Shown: positions 1 to 10,469 of the stretch, in pieces | Numbering within the stretch: position 1 is the stretch's first letter | How the letters are laid out: the number at the start of each line of letters is the position of its first letter | NCBI RefSeq assembly: GCF_000377745.1 | Contig: NZ_KB898706.1 | Location: forward strand, 496,001-560,000 | Length of the DNA stretch: 64,000 bases | Direction of reading: 5' to 3' | Origin: Gilvimarinus chinensis DSM 19667 | GTDB taxonomy: Bacteria > Pseudomonadota > Gammaproteobacteria > Pseudomonadales > Cellvibrionaceae | Made by a program: the position numbers and the translations under genes | Notes under the pieces: model-generated | Seen by the model: the letters and a program-made list of their open reading frames with translations, nothing else | Told to the model about the DNA's origin: nothing | The model's database searches: none

Positions 1-653
1 GTCAGGCTTTAAGCTCAATGTTGCAGCACCCGGTGGATGAAGTTCGAGTGGAGGGTAAGTTTGTACAGATTAGTCGCGAAGGTGCAACGAAATTAATCAG
101 TGATGCGATTGATCGTGAATACGTCGAGCTTAATCTGGCGCAACTGAAAGTAAAACTTGAAGATCATCCATGGGTTGAACGTGCGGTGATTAGCCGCGAG
201 TTACCCAGTGGCTTGAGTGTTACCTTGATTGAACAGGTGCCTATTGCGCGCTGGGGTGATAAAGGCTTTTTAAATCAACGTGGTGAAGTTATTTATACCG
301 AGCAAATAGCCAGTCTGACTCATCTGCCGGAATTGTTAGGGCGTGATGTGGAGTCGGCAAAAATTATGCGGCAGTACCAGGATTTTTCACGCTTATTGCG
401 TTCTCGTAATTTGAGTGTGGCAAAACTTTGGGTGGACCAACTGGATACCTGGAAGCTACAGCTGGAAAATAAAACTGAACTGGTGTTGGGCAAAGGTGAA
501 TTGCCGGAAAAGCTGCAGCGCTTTTTACGGGTATACGATGAGCATTTGGTGCAAAATTTTGATGCGGTAAAACGCATCGATTTACGTTATGCCAACGGCC
601 TGGCGGTGTCTTGGTCAGATGAGTATGACGTGACCATTGAGGCGGCAGGATAA
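1..653 (+). CDS. ftsQ: Cell division protein FtsQ, 5' end cut by the window
   Basis: Bitopic inner-membrane divisome protein that links early Z-ring proteins to FtsL/FtsB and FtsWI. The reading frame is open from base 3, so the cytoplasmic tail and membrane segment lie outside the window. What remains begins with a POTRA-type domain (VDEVRVEGKF, then HPWVERAVISRELPSGLSVT) and continues into the FtsQ/DivIB beta domain (RWGDKGFLNQRGEV). The order ftsQ-ftsA-ftsZ is that of the dcw cluster and makes the assignment firm. The 52-base gap to ftsA contains no terminator, which fits co-transcription. Confidence 0.95.
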   Translation, partial: QALSSMLQHPVDEVRVEGKFVQISREGATKLISDAIDREYVELNLAQLKVKLEDHPWVERAVISRELPSGLSVTLIEQVPIARWGDKGFLNQRGEVIYTEQIASLTHLPELLGRDVESAKIMRQYQDFSRLLRSRNLSVAKLWVDQLDTWKLQLENKTELVLGKGELPEKLQRFLRVYDEHLVQNFDAVKRIDLRYANGLAVSWSDEYDVTIEAAG

Positions 654-705
654 ACCACAAGTGAATCAATACAACGCAAATATTTGGGGAAAAGAGGTCC
701 AATAA

Positions 706-1941
706 ATGGCGGGCTCTAGTGACAACAAAATGGTAGTGGGGCTGGATATTGGCACATCTAAAGTGGTGGCAATTGTTGGTGCCGTCACGCCTGAAGGCGA
801 GTTAGAAATTGTCGGTATAGGCTCCTGTCGCTCTAACGGCCTGAAAAAAGGCGTGGTGGTGAATATTGAATCCACTGTGCATTCTATTCAGCGTGCCGTT
901 GAAGAAGCCGAGTTAATGGCTGGGTGTCAAATTCACTCGGTGTACGCCGGTATCGCGGGTAGCCACATTCGCAGCCTGAATTCTCATGGCATTGTGGCGA
1001 TAAAAGATCGGGAAGTGTATAGCCAGGATATTGATCGTGTCATTGACGCTGCGCAGGCGGTGGCGATTCCCGCGGATCAGAAAATTCTGCATATTTTGCC
1101 GCAGGAATTTTTAATCGACGATCAAGAAGGTGTGAAAGAGCCTTTAGGTATGAGCGGCGTGCGGCTCGAAGCCAAGGTACATTTGGTTACCTGTGCAGTG
1201 AATGCCGCACAGAATATTGAAAAATGCATTCGCCGCTGCGGTCTTGAAGTTGAAGACATTATTCTTGAACAGTTAGCTTCCAGCTATTCGGTCCTGACTG
1301 ACGATGAGCGCGAGCTGGGTGTGTGCATTGTCGATATCGGCGGCGGCACGACAGACATTGCCATTTTCACCGACGGCGCCATTCGCCATACAGGCGTCAT
1401 TCCAATTGCGGGTGATCAAGTTACTAACGACATTGCCATGGCGCTGCGCACGCCAACTCAGCATGCCGAAGAAATTAAAATCAAATACGCCTGTGCGCTC
1501 GCCAAACTGACCGGTCCCGATGAAACCATCAAAGTGCCCAGCGTGGGAGATCGCGGTTCGCGCAGTTTGTCTCGTCAGGCGTTGGCAGAAGTTGTTGAAC
1601 CAAGGTACGACGAATTGTTCACGCTGGTGCAGGCCGAACTGCGACGCAGCGGGTTTGAAGACATGCTGCCCGGCGGAATTGTGCTAACCGGCGGTACAGC
1701 CAAAATGGAAGGCGTGGTTGAACTTGCGGAAGAAATCTTTCATATGCCTGTGCGCCTGGGCGCACCGGCCAATATTTCTGGGTTGTCCGATATTGTTAAC
1801 AACCCGATTTACTCCACCGGTGTGGGGCTTTTGCAATACGCTCTGAAACAACGTCAGGGCGATCATTCTGCAACACCGGCCAGCGATGGCGAACCCGGGT
1901 GGTTCGCACGGCTGAAAAAAATGTTTCAAGGTGAATTTTAA
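706..1941 (+). CDS. ftsA: Cell division protein FtsA
   Basis: Actin-like ATPase that tethers FtsZ filaments to the inner membrane and activates septal peptidoglycan synthesis. The 411-residue length is normal. The N-terminal phosphate-1 motif (GLDIGTSKVVAIVG) is near residue 13 and the second phosphate motif (DIGGGTTDIAIF) near 210. The C-terminus (WFARLKKMFQGEF) is the amphipathic membrane-targeting helix expected of FtsA. The ATG at 706 follows a purine-rich AAAGAGG. It lies between ftsQ and ftsZ. Confidence 0.98.
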   Translation: MAGSSDNKMVVGLDIGTSKVVAIVGAVTPEGELEIVGIGSCRSNGLKKGVVVNIESTVHSIQRAVEEAELMAGCQIHSVYAGIAGSHIRSLNSHGIVAIKDREVYSQDIDRVIDAAQAVAIPADQKILHILPQEFLIDDQEGVKEPLGMSGVRLEAKVHLVTCAVNAAQNIEKCIRRCGLEVEDIILEQLASSYSVLTDDERELGVCIVDIGGGTTDIAIFTDGAIRHTGVIPIAGDQVTNDIAMALRTPTQHAEEIKIKYACALAKLTGPDETIKVPSVGDRGSRSLSRQALAEVVEPRYDELFTLVQAELRRSGFEDMLPGGIVLTGGTAKMEGVVELAEEIFHMPVRLGAPANISGLSDIVNNPIYSTGVGLLQYALKQRQGDHSATPASDGEPGWFARLKKMFQGEF

Positions 1942-1988
1942 TTTTAGTTTTTAAATTTTATGTTTACGGACGATGAGAGGGGATTACC

Positions 1989-3143
1989 ATGTTTGAACTT
2001 GTAGATGACATGCCACAAAACGCAGTGATTAAAGTCATTGGTGTAGGCGGTGGCGGCGGTAACGCCATCAAACACATGATTGCCAATCAGGTAGAAGGCG
2101 TAGAGTTTATTTGCGCTAACACTGATGCACAGGCTCTGAACGACATTGATGCAAAAGTTGCCCTGCAGTTGGGCAACAGCATGACAAAAGGCCTGGGCGC
2201 TGGTGCCAACCCCGAAGTTGGTCGACAGGCTGCAATGGAAGATCGAGAGCGTATCGCAGAATCTTTACGCGGCGCTGATATGGTGTTTATCGCTGCCGGT
2301 ATGGGTGGGGGTACCGGAACAGGTGCGGCGCCGATTGTTGCTGAAGTGGCGCGCGATCTGGATATCTTAACCGTCGCGGTCGTTACTAAGCCTTTCCCAT
2401 TTGAAGGCCGCAAGCGTATGCAGATTGCCGATGCCGGTATCAAAGAGCTGCAAGAGCGCGTTGATTCTTTAATTACTATTCCCAATGAAAAACTGCTGTC
2501 GGTATTGGGTAAGACCACCAGCTTGCTGGACGCCTTTAAAGCCGCCAATAGTGTGCTGCAGGGCGCAGTGCAGGGGATTGCCGATTTGATCATCCGCCCA
2601 GGTATGATCAACGTTGACTTTGCTGATGTCCGCACCGTGATGTCTGAAATGGGCATGGCGATGATGGGTACCGCTCATGCACAAGGTGAAAACCGTGCCC
2701 GCGAAGCGGCTGAGGCAGCCATTCGCAGTCCGCTGCTGGAGGATGTAAACCTGCAAGGTGCTCGCGGTATTTTGGTGAACATCACTGCCGGTATGGACCT
2801 GTCCTTGGGTGAGTACGGCGAGGTGGGTGACACTATTGCCGAGTTCTCTTCTGATGATGCGACCATCGTGGTGGGAACGGTTATCGATCCCGAGTTGTCT
2901 GACGAGCTGCGTGTTACTGTGGTAGCAACAGGACTGGGTGCTGCAGAAGAAATGGCGAAAGCTCCTACCAAAGTGGTGGTGGATAATACTCGCCGCGCGG
3001 ACGGCCAGGTGGATTATGCGGCATTGGATCGCCCGACCGTCATGCGTAACGGTGCAAATGCTCAGGCGGCAACGGCTCCTGCGGCTGATAGGGATATGGA
3101 GTATTTGGATATTCCGGCATTCTTACGGCGTCAGGCAGATTAG
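1989..3143 (+). CDS. ftsZ: Cell division protein FtsZ
   Basis: Tubulin-like GTPase that forms the cytokinetic Z ring. The 384-residue protein has the GTP-binding tubulin signature (GGGTGTGAAPIVA) near residue 106, the N-terminal glycine loop (GVGGGGGNAIKHM) and the T7 synergy-loop region. The conserved C-terminal peptide (YLDIPAFLRRQAD) binds FtsA and ZipA. The start is supported by GAGAGGGG just upstream. The 47-base gap from ftsA probably holds part of the ftsZ promoter set, but no clear -35/-10 pair was found. Confidence 0.98.
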   Translation: MFELVDDMPQNAVIKVIGVGGGGGNAIKHMIANQVEGVEFICANTDAQALNDIDAKVALQLGNSMTKGLGAGANPEVGRQAAMEDRERIAESLRGADMVFIAAGMGGGTGTGAAPIVAEVARDLDILTVAVVTKPFPFEGRKRMQIADAGIKELQERVDSLITIPNEKLLSVLGKTTSLLDAFKAANSVLQGAVQGIADLIIRPGMINVDFADVRTVMSEMGMAMMGTAHAQGENRAREAAEAAIRSPLLEDVNLQGARGILVNITAGMDLSLGEYGEVGDTIAEFSSDDATIVVGTVIDPELSDELRVTVVATGLGAAEEMAKAPTKVVVDNTRRADGQVDYAALDRPTVMRNGANAQAATAPAADRDMEYLDIPAFLRRQAD

Positions 3144-3151
3144 GAACAGAA

Positions 3152-3172
3152 GGGCACGCCTTGGGTGTGCCC
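3152..3172 (+). terminator. Hairpin after ftsZ, possible weak terminator
   Basis: GGGCACGCC pairs with GGTGTGCCC (9 bp, one G-T pair) around a 3-base loop, nine bases after the ftsZ stop. No T-tract follows, so intrinsic termination is doubtful. It may instead limit 3' decay or attenuate transcription into lpxC. Confidence 0.35.
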
Positions 3173-3392
3173 TGGGCAGCTTGCACTAGAATTGTGCGAA
3201 CTAACGGTAAAAACTGGTGAAGTTTATGAGTTTTTGCTATAGTTCGCCGTCTTAAACAGCCGTGTTTTCCAGGCTGCGTCGTAAACGTGTCAGTATCCTC
3301 TGTCAAAGTGGGTTGAAACTGCCGTGTTTGCGAGACAGTCGCGCCTGCCCAGATGTTTGTCCGAACCATCGACATTAGAGCCATACCTTAAA

Positions 3393-4304
3393 ATGATCAG
3401 ACAGCGTACGCTTAAAAATGCCATCCGCGCCACAGGCGTTGGTTTACACACGGGTCAGAAAGTGTATTTGACCTTGTTACCCGCTCCAATTGATTCCGGC
3501 ATCGTGTTTCGCCGGGTAGATCTGGACCCGGTAGTGGAAATAGAAGCCAAAGCCGAAAACGTGGGCGATACCACCCTCTCTACCAGTTTGGTCAAGGATG
3601 ACGTCAAGGTATCAACCGTGGAGCATTTGCTTTCTGCTATGGCGGGGCTGGGTATTGATAATGCCATTGTTGAGGTTAGCGCTCCAGAAGTGCCTATTAT
3701 GGACGGGAGCGCCGGGCCATTTGTCTTTTTGATTCAGTCGGCTGGTATCCAAGAACAGGCGGCGGCGAAAAAGTTTATTCGTATCAAGCGCCCGGTAACG
3801 GTTACTGATGGAGATAAGTCCGCTAGTTTTGTGCCTTTTGAAGGATTTAAGGTCTCATTTTCTATTGAATTCGACCACCCAGTCTTTCAGGGGCGTTCAC
3901 TGGAAACCACGGTGGATTTCTCCAGCACTTCCTTTGTAAAAGAAGTGAGCCGTGCCCGAACTTTCGGTTTCATGCATGAAATTGAGTACCTCCGCTCCAA
4001 GGGGTTAGCTAAGGGCGGCAGCGTTGACAATGCTATCGTCGTGGATGAATACCGCATCCTTAATGAAGATGGCTTGCGCTATGAAGACGAGTTTGTAAAA
4101 CATAAAGTGCTGGACGCAATAGGCGATTTGTACTTACTGGGTAATAGCCTGATTGGTGAATTCAAAGCCCATAAATCGGGACATGCGCTCAATAATAAAT
4201 CTCTACGTCAGCTGATTGCTCAGCCCGATGCCTGGGAAGTGGTGACCTTCGATGATGAAACCGCAGCCCCTATCTCCTACATGAAGCCGCTTTTAGCGGT
4301 GTAA
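3393..4304 (+). CDS. lpxC: UDP-3-O-acyl-N-acetylglucosamine deacetylase LpxC
   Basis: Zinc deacetylase for the committed step of lipid A synthesis, in the cytoplasm. The frame is open from 3324, but the family N-terminus ([21 protein letters not shown]) begins at the ATG at 3393 and gives 303 residues, the usual size. Zinc and catalytic residues are in their expected places: H78 in [13 protein letters not shown]237 and D241 in [14 protein letters not shown], and the catalytic histidine in HKSGHALN near 264. It has the standard position after ftsZ. A 249-base leader precedes it, and an intrinsic terminator follows at 4317-4349. Confidence 0.97.
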   Translation: MIRQRTLKNAIRATGVGLHTGQKVYLTLLPAPIDSGIVFRRVDLDPVVEIEAKAENVGDTTLSTSLVKDDVKVSTVEHLLSAMAGLGIDNAIVEVSAPEVPIMDGSAGPFVFLIQSAGIQEQAAAKKFIRIKRPVTVTDGDKSASFVPFEGFKVSFSIEFDHPVFQGRSLETTVDFSSTSFVKEVSRARTFGFMHEIEYLRSKGLAKGGSVDNAIVVDEYRILNEDGLRYEDEFVKHKVLDAIGDLYLLGNSLIGEFKAHKSGHALNNKSLRQLIAQPDAWEVVTFDDETAAPISYMKPLLAV

Positions 4305-4316
4305 ATCGTCAAATTT

Positions 4317-4349
4317 AAGGCCTGCGGATTGTACTCCGCGGGCCTTTTT
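4317..4349 (+). terminator. Rho-independent terminator of the dcw/lpxC transcript
   Basis: GGCCTGCGGA (4319-4328) pairs with TCCGCGGGCC (4335-4344), 10 bp with one G-T pair and a 6-base loop, followed by TTTTT. It lies 13 bases after the lpxC stop and marks the end of the division cluster. A TATAAT hexamer at 4404-4409 could be the -10 box for the next gene, but no good -35 accompanies it. Confidence 0.85.
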
Positions 4350-4473
4350 AATATAGTTGGCGACATTTCCAGCAAGCTAATCGTTATAAGCGCGATCTAC
4401 AATTATAATCGTCGCCCATCAAATGATAGATTAGTTAGCGCTCAATAACCCGGAAAGCCGCTAATATTGTGCT

Positions 4474-5409
4474 ATGAAGATCATACTGGTCAGTAAGCGT
4501 CACGGACACGCCCGCAGCATTACGCTGGGGGGCTGGACGCGTGCTGTGCTGTCGGTTTGTATTCTTGGCTTACCGGCGGTGGCGGGAGTTTTAGGTTATC
4601 ACTTACTGGTAGCACAGGCTGGGCACAGCGATGTGTTTACGGCCGAAACCCGCCGAGCGTGGGAGGCGGCTTTGGCAGAGCAGAAGTCGCAGGTGGTTGA
4701 GAATCAACGCCGCGCCCGAGCCGAAGTCGCCGCACTAACCCTAAAAGTTGCCGAGCTGCAGGCAAGGCTTGTACGGCTTGATGCATTGGGTGAGCGCCTG
4801 ACAACTATCGCCAAACTGGATCGTGGTGAATTCGATTTCTCTCAAAGCCCTGCTTTAGGTGGCCCCGAAGGTGAGTCTTTGGGTGATGCCTATACTCCAC
4901 CGGACTTTCTTAGCGCAATTGATGAACTCTCCCAGCAGATTGAGAACCGAGAGCAACAGCTAGAAACGCTGGATGCTTTGCTGGTAAACCGACGCTTAAA
5001 AGAAGACATTTTTGTGGCTGGCCGACCGATTGAAAAGGGCTGGATGTCTTCTCGCTTTGGCCGCCGCACAGACCCTTTTACTGGAAAGGCCGCTTGGCAT
5101 GGCGGGGTCGATTTTGCGGGTAAAGAAGGGGCCAAAATCATTGCTGTTGCCTCCGGCATCGTCACTTGGTCCGGTGATCGCAGTGGCTATGGCCAGCTGG
5201 TGGAAATTAACCATGGCAACGGCTTCACGACGCGTTATGCTCACAATAAAGAAAATACGGTTGAAGTGGGCGATGTGGTCAAAAAAGGTCAAGTCATTGG
5301 CTTGATGGGGTCTACGGGACGCTCTACAGGCCCCCATGTTCACTTTGAAGTCTACAAAAACGGTCGCGCTGTCGATCCTGCTTCTTATATCCATCGCACC
5401 TTGCGATAA
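4474..5409 (+). CDS. M23 family peptidoglycan endopeptidase, membrane-anchored
   Basis: Predicted periplasmic zinc metallopeptidase of the lysostaphin/NlpD-EnvC type, 311 residues. There is a membrane segment at about residues 25-47, then a charged coiled-coil stretch (about 65-110 and 145-175). The C-terminal M23 domain has HGGVDFAG (HxxxD zinc ligands) and GPHVHFEVY (HxH), so it appears catalytically competent rather than an EnvC-like activator. This gene sits between lpxC and secA in Pseudomonas-like genomes too. There, a DUF721 gene often lies beside it; I see none here. The exact substrate bond is not predictable. Confidence 0.88.
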   Translation: MKIILVSKRHGHARSITLGGWTRAVLSVCILGLPAVAGVLGYHLLVAQAGHSDVFTAETRRAWEAALAEQKSQVVENQRRARAEVAALTLKVAELQARLVRLDALGERLTTIAKLDRGEFDFSQSPALGGPEGESLGDAYTPPDFLSAIDELSQQIENREQQLETLDALLVNRRLKEDIFVAGRPIEKGWMSSRFGRRTDPFTGKAAWHGGVDFAGKEGAKIIAVASGIVTWSGDRSGYGQLVEINHGNGFTTRYAHNKENTVEVGDVVKKGQVIGLMGSTGRSTGPHVHFEVYKNGRAVDPASYIHRTLR

Positions 5410-5493
5410 CCTCCCTCTCTGCGCACAAAACAACGACTGACCCCGGGTAAATTAAGGCTCGGAGTCACTGATTTATCTATTCGGATTTTTAAC

Positions 5494-8232
5494 ATGTTAG
5501 GCAAAATTACTAAATTTATCGTTGGCTCTAAGAACGACCGTGTACTGAAGCGTATGCGCAAAGTGGTGGTGCGCATCAATGCGTTAGAAGAACAAATACA
5601 CGGGTTATCGGACGCCGAGCTGAAAGCCAAAACAGATGAGTTTCGCAAAAGGTACCAAGAGGGCGAAAAACTGGATGCCATTTTGCCAGAAGCCTTCGCG
5701 GTGGTGCGTGAAGCCGGGCAGCGCACTTTGGGCATGCGACACTTTGATGTGCAAATGATTGGTGGGATGACGCTTCATGAAGGTTGCATCGCTGAAATGC
5801 GTACCGGTGAAGGTAAAACCCTGATGTCGACTTTGCCCGCTTACCTGCGCGCCATCACCGGCTTAGGTGTGCACATCGTAACGGTAAACGATTATCTGGC
5901 TAGCCGCGATGCTGCCTGGATGAAGCCGCTGTACAATTTTTTAGGCATTTCTGTGGGGGTTATTCACTCGGGACAAGACCCGCAGAGCAAGCGAGAAGCA
6001 TACGCAGCTGATATCACCTACGGCACCAACAATGAGTTTGGTTTTGATTATCTGCGCGACAATATGGCCATGTCTAAGGCTGATAAAGCGCAGCGCCCAC
6101 TGCACTTTGCCGTGGTGGACGAGGTTGACTCCATTTTGATTGATGAGGCTCGTACACCGCTGATTATTTCCGGCCCCTCGCAAAACAGTTCGGAAATGTA
6201 CCAGCGTATGAATAAGCTGATTGGCAGCCTGTCTCGCCAAAAAGAAGGGGAAGACGATGGCGATTATTTCGTCGACGAAAAAAGCCGCCAAGTTGAATTG
6301 ACGGAGCAAGGTCATCAGCACGTAGAACAGTTGTTGATTGATAGTGGCTTATTGCCTGCCGAAGACAGCCTCTATTCGGCGGCGAATCTCAGTTTGCTCC
6401 ATCACGTTAATTCCGCCTTGCGTGCCCATGCGCTGTTTCACCGTGACGTTGAGTATATTGTGCAAAACAACGAGGTTGTGCTGATTGATGAGCACACCGG
6501 CCGGACGATGCAAGGTCGTCGTCTGTCAGAAGGCTTGCATCAAGCCATTGAAGCCAAAGAGGGGGTGCGAATTCAAAATGAAAGCCAGACTCTGGCCTCA
6601 ACCACCTTCCAGAATTTATTCCGTTTGTATCCTACCCTGTCAGGAATGACCGGTACTGCCGATACCGAAGCATTTGAGTTTCGCGAGATTTACGGCTTAG
6701 ATGTGGTGGTGATTCCCACCAACAAACCTAAACAGCGCATCGATAAAAACGATCTGGTGTACCTGTCTATCGAAGAAAAGTTCGATGCAATCGTCCACGA
6801 CATTGAAGAGTATCGCAATAATAATGCCCCCATATTGGTGGGTACCGCCTCTATTGAAACCTCAGAGGAAATGTCCCGTCGTCTACAAAAAGCGAATATT
6901 CCGCATCAGGTACTGAACGCTAAATACCACGAAAAAGAAGCTGAAATTATTGCTCAGGCCGGTCGGCCGGGTACTGTGACTATTGCCACCAATATGGCGG
7001 GTCGCGGTACCGATATTGTGCTGGGTGGTAATTGGGAGGCTGAAGTTGCGCAATTGAATAATCCAACTGAAGCGCAAATTGAGCAGATAAAAACCGACTG
7101 GAAAGAGCGTCATAGAGCCGTAATTGATGCGGGCGGTTTGCACATTATCGGCACAGAGCGTCACGAGTCTCGCCGTATTGACAACCAGCTGCGAGGTCGC
7201 GCAGGGCGTCAGGGTGATCCGGGGGTGACTCGCTTCTATCTGTCGCTTGAAGACAACCTTATGCGAATTTTTGCCTCCGACCGGGTGCGTAATTTTATGC
7301 AGGCGCTAGGTATGGATAAAGGCGAAGCCATTGAGCACCGTATGGTGAACAACGCTATCGAAAAAGCCCAGCGCAAGGTTGAGGGGCGTAACTTTGATAT
7401 CCGTAAGCAACTGTTGGAGTTTGACGATGTGGCTAATGACCAGCGTCAAATTGTCTATCAGCAGCGCAACGAACTGCTGGAGGCAGAGGATATTTCTGAC
7501 ACCATAACCAACGTTCGAGCCGATGTTGTCAACGATTTTGTCAGCGTACACATTCCGCCTCAGTCTATTGAAGAGCAGTGGGATATTTCCGCGCTGGAAA
7601 AGCAAATTGAAGCCGACTTTGGCCTGCAATTGCCGTTACAGCAATGGCTGGATGAAGATGACAATCTTCACGAAGAAACCCTTCGTGAGCGCATTTTGAA
7701 TGAAGTGCAAGGCGCTTACGATGCTAAGTGTGAACGTATTGGTGCGGCGGTAGGTAAGCCCGATGCTATGCGCGAGCTGGAGCGGCAAGTGATGTTGCAA
7801 GTGCTGGATAATTCCTGGAAAGAGCAACTGGCCAGTATGGACCACTTGCGTCAGGGTATTAACCTGCGCTCTTACGCACAACGCAACCCTAAACAGGAAT
7901 ACAAGCGCGAGGCGTTTTACCTGTTCCAGCAAATGCTGGATACCGTTAAAGAAGAAACCATTAAACTGCTGGCGCGGGTTGAGCCCATAACTCAAGAGCA
8001 AATGGATCAAATGGAGCAGCGTCGCCGCGAGATGGAAGAACAGCAGCGCCGCCAAATGCAATTAAAGCACGAGCAAGCTTCCGCTATGGGTGAAGCGCCG
8101 CAAAGTGCGCCCGACTCAGGCCAGCAGGCTAACGCTCCTTACACCCGAGATGGCCGTAAAGTAGGGCGCAACGATCCATGCCCATGCGGGTCTGGGCAAA
8201 AATTTAAACAGTGTCACGGTAAATTAAGTTAA
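5494..8232 (+). CDS. secA: Preprotein translocase ATPase SecA
   Basis: Motor ATPase that drives unfolded preproteins through SecYEG. The 912 residues hold the full family plan: Walker A (MRTGEGKTL) near residue 102, the [20 protein letters not shown]-type motif, the preprotein cross-linking domain, motif VI ([13 protein letters not shown]), the helical scaffold, and a C-terminal linker rich in M, E and Q. It ends in the zinc- and SecB-binding tail with [14 protein letters not shown]. No secM-like regulator is visible in the 84-base upstream gap. Confidence 0.98.
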   Translation: MLGKITKFIVGSKNDRVLKRMRKVVVRINALEEQIHGLSDAELKAKTDEFRKRYQEGEKLDAILPEAFAVVREAGQRTLGMRHFDVQMIGGMTLHEGCIAEMRTGEGKTLMSTLPAYLRAITGLGVHIVTVNDYLASRDAAWMKPLYNFLGISVGVIHSGQDPQSKREAYAADITYGTNNEFGFDYLRDNMAMSKADKAQRPLHFAVVDEVDSILIDEARTPLIISGPSQNSSEMYQRMNKLIGSLSRQKEGEDDGDYFVDEKSRQVELTEQGHQHVEQLLIDSGLLPAEDSLYSAANLSLLHHVNSALRAHALFHRDVEYIVQNNEVVLIDEHTGRTMQGRRLSEGLHQAIEAKEGVRIQNESQTLASTTFQNLFRLYPTLSGMTGTADTEAFEFREIYGLDVVVIPTNKPKQRIDKNDLVYLSIEEKFDAIVHDIEEYRNNNAPILVGTASIETSEEMSRRLQKANIPHQVLNAKYHEKEAEIIAQAGRPGTVTIATNMAGRGTDIVLGGNWEAEVAQLNNPTEAQIEQIKTDWKERHRAVIDAGGLHIIGTERHESRRIDNQLRGRAGRQGDPGVTRFYLSLEDNLMRIFASDRVRNFMQALGMDKGEAIEHRMVNNAIEKAQRKVEGRNFDIRKQLLEFDDVANDQRQIVYQQRNELLEAEDISDTITNVRADVVNDFVSVHIPPQSIEEQWDISALEKQIEADFGLQLPLQQWLDEDDNLHEETLRERILNEVQGAYDAKCERIGAAVGKPDAMRELERQVMLQVLDNSWKEQLASMDHLRQGINLRSYAQRNPKQEYKREAFYLFQQMLDTVKEETIKLLARVEPITQEQMDQMEQRRREMEEQQRRQMQLKHEQASAMGEAPQSAPDSGQQANAPYTRDGRKVGRNDPCPCGSGQKFKQCHGKLS

Positions 8233-8244
8233 GCGAGACGATAA

Positions 8245-9465
8245 ATGGCCGTAGGTGAATACCCTTTTCCGGTTATGCCCCCTGTTGAAGGGGTTTCTAT
8301 AGGCATTGCAGCGGCCGGCATCAAAAAAGCCGACCGCAATGATGTGTTGCTTTTTTCACTGTGTGAGGGTGCCAGTGTTGCCGGTGTTTTTACCCAAAAT
8401 ACGTTTTGCGCTGCGCCTATTAAAATTTGCCGTGAGCATTTGCAACTCGCCAGGCCGCGTTTACTGGTGGTTAACTCGGGTAACGCCAACGCATGCACCG
8501 GCAGCAGCGGCCGCGCCAATGCGCTAAGTGTGTGTGATCAAGTGGCCAGCCAGTATGGTTTAAGTGCCGCCGAGGTGTTGCCCTTTTCCACCGGCGTTAT
8601 CGGTGAGCCCCTGCCCGTCGGTAAGATAAACGCGGTTGTACCCGCACTGGTACAAAGCGCGCAGGAAGATAACTGGCAACTGGCCGCGCGCGCCATCATG
8701 ACAACCGATACTCGTCCAAAAGGTGCGACACGCCAGATAGAAATTGATGGCACCACCGTCACCGTCAACGGCATTGCCAAAGGAGCGGGAATGATTAACC
8801 CAAACATGGCAACGATGTTGGGCTTCATTGCTACCGACGTGGCAATTGATCAAACCGTTTTACAAGGGTTGGTCCGCGAAGCGGCAGGCTTGTCGTTTAA
8901 TCGTATAACAATCGATGGCGATACTTCCACTAACGATGCCTGCATGGTGATGGCATCGGGAAAAGCCGGTAATAAATTAATTGCCGATCCTCACTCTGAC
9001 TCGTATGCGGCGTTGAAAGCGGCTGTTAATGAAGTGTGCATTGAGCTGGCGCAAATGATTGTGGCCGATGGCGAAGGTGCTACTAAGTTTGTCACCATTG
9101 ATGTAAAAGGCGGCGCCAGTCACGACGAATGTTTAAAAGTTGCCTACGCCGTGGCTCACTCACCGCTGATTAAAACCGCGCTGTTTGCCTCCGACCCTAA
9201 CTGGGGCCGCATAGTCGCGGCTATTGGTTACGCAGGAGTGGAAAACCTGGACGACACGTTAGTGCGAGTACATTTAAACGATGTGCTGATTGTTGAAAAT
9301 GGCGGTCGGGCTGAGTCGTACACCGAAGAGCAAGGCCAAAAGGTTATGAGTGGCGAGCGCATCGGCATTCACATTGATCTCGGCCGTGGCGATTGCAGCG
9401 AACGGCTGTGGACGACGGACCTGTCTTACGAATACGTTCGCATTAACGCCGACTACCGAACGTAG
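8245..9465 (+). CDS. argJ: Bifunctional glutamate N-acetyltransferase / N-acetylglutamate synthase ArgJ
   Basis: Arginine biosynthesis enzyme that transfers acetyl from N-acetylornithine to glutamate and may also use acetyl-CoA. The 406-residue precursor carries the autoprocessing site in GAGMINPNMATMLGF, where the threonine becomes the N-terminal nucleophile of the beta chain. It also has the conserved NSGNANACTG segment and ends in DYRT as is typical. The ATG at 8245 lies 12 bases after secA. It is probably transcribed with the Nudix gene that starts 13 bases later. Confidence 0.96.
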   Translation: MAVGEYPFPVMPPVEGVSIGIAAAGIKKADRNDVLLFSLCEGASVAGVFTQNTFCAAPIKICREHLQLARPRLLVVNSGNANACTGSSGRANALSVCDQVASQYGLSAAEVLPFSTGVIGEPLPVGKINAVVPALVQSAQEDNWQLAARAIMTTDTRPKGATRQIEIDGTTVTVNGIAKGAGMINPNMATMLGFIATDVAIDQTVLQGLVREAAGLSFNRITIDGDTSTNDACMVMASGKAGNKLIADPHSDSYAALKAAVNEVCIELAQMIVADGEGATKFVTIDVKGGASHDECLKVAYAVAHSPLIKTALFASDPNWGRIVAAIGYAGVENLDDTLVRVHLNDVLIVENGGRAESYTEEQGQKVMSGERIGIHIDLGRGDCSERLWTTDLSYEYVRINADYRT

Positions 9466-9477
9466 TATTTCTGCTTT

Positions 9478-10425
9478 ATGCATAAACTCATCCACGTTGC
9501 CGTCGGCGCGATTACCGACGGCAATGGCAATATCCTGCTGGCTAAACGCCCCGAGCACGCCCACCAGGGCGGGCTGTGGGAATTTCCCGGTGGCAAGGTA
9601 GAGCCCGGTGAAACCTTATTGCAAGCACTTGATCGAGAACTCTACGAAGAGCTGGATATTCGCGTACTAAGCGCCGAGCCGGTCATTGAAATTATCCACG
9701 ACTATGGTGATAAAACCGTTTGGCTGGATGTGCATAGGGTTACGGGGTTTCGCGGTGAGCCTTTGGGCAAAGAGGGGCAGCCCCTAAAATGGGTACCCGT
9801 GGCAGAGTTAAGCCGCTACCAATTTCCCGCCGCCAATTACCCTATTGTTAACGCCCTTACGCTGCCCGATAGATTATTAATTACCGGCGATTATTCCGGT
9901 GCTGAGGATTTTACCCACAAGTTAACCCAGGCGCTTCGGGCGGGCATAAGTTTAGTGCAACTGCGCGCCCATCAGAGCAGCGATCAAAACTATCTGGAGC
10001 TGGCCAGGCGCGCCGCCGATTTGTGTGCTAAGTACCGGGCAAGGCTGGTACTAAACCGCCATAACGCTATTGATTTGCTCAAGCAAGTTCCCGCGCACGG
10101 CGTACACCTGACTTCAGCGCAGCTGCAGGGCTCAGCAAAAATACCACAGGGCATACTCTGGAGCGCATCCTGTCACAATGTCTCGCAACTGCAGCTAGCG
10201 GTAGAACGCGGCGCACATTACACGACTCTATCACCGGTAAAGCCAACCTTAAGCCATCCATGCTCGCCTACGCTGGGGTGGGATGACTTTGTCCAGCAAG
10301 TAAAAAAGGCCGCGATTCCGGTGTACGCCCTGGGCGGCATGACCGAGGCCGATTTACCCATCGCCAAACAAAAAGGTGCCCAGGGTATTGCCGCTATCTC
10401 GGCTTGGTGGGGAAGGGTGGTTTGA
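9478..10425 (+). CDS. Nudix hydrolase (MutT-type) fused to a ThiE-like domain
   Basis: Two-domain protein of 315 residues. The first 130 are a MutT-like Nudix domain with the box GGKVEPGETLLQALDRELYEEL; the usual glycine after EEL is D here. This half probably sanitises oxidised nucleotides such as 8-oxo-dGTP. Residues about 135-315 resemble thiamine-phosphate synthase (LITGDYSG, LVQLRAHQS, ALGGM), but the expected HLGQ-D substrate motif reads HLTSAQL, so the TMP-synthase reaction is unlikely. The same fusion beside argJ and yacG is known from Pseudomonas-type genomes. The function of the ThiE-like half is unknown. Confidence 0.9.
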   Translation: MHKLIHVAVGAITDGNGNILLAKRPEHAHQGGLWEFPGGKVEPGETLLQALDRELYEELDIRVLSAEPVIEIIHDYGDKTVWLDVHRVTGFRGEPLGKEGQPLKWVPVAELSRYQFPAANYPIVNALTLPDRLLITGDYSGAEDFTHKLTQALRAGISLVQLRAHQSSDQNYLELARRAADLCAKYRARLVLNRHNAIDLLKQVPAHGVHLTSAQLQGSAKIPQGILWSASCHNVSQLQLAVERGAHYTTLSPVKPTLSHPCSPTLGWDDFVQQVKKAAIPVYALGGMTEADLPIAKQKGAQGIAAISAWWGRVV

Positions 10426-10427
10426 TG

Positions 10428-10468
10428 CTTGACGTACCAAACCTCCGACGTTAGTCGTCAAGTTTTTA
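10428..10468 (+). terminator. Probable terminator after the Nudix gene
   Basis: CTTGACG (10428-10434) pairs with CGTCAAG (10456-10462) around a 21-base loop that itself contains ACGT repeats, followed by TTTTTATTTATT. The genes on either side converge. Confidence 0.55.
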
Positions 10469-10469
10469 T

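Noticed and set aside
2087-2656. 189-codon open frame antisense to ftsZ
   Set aside because: Low-complexity serine/arginine/proline translation typical of antisense shadows.
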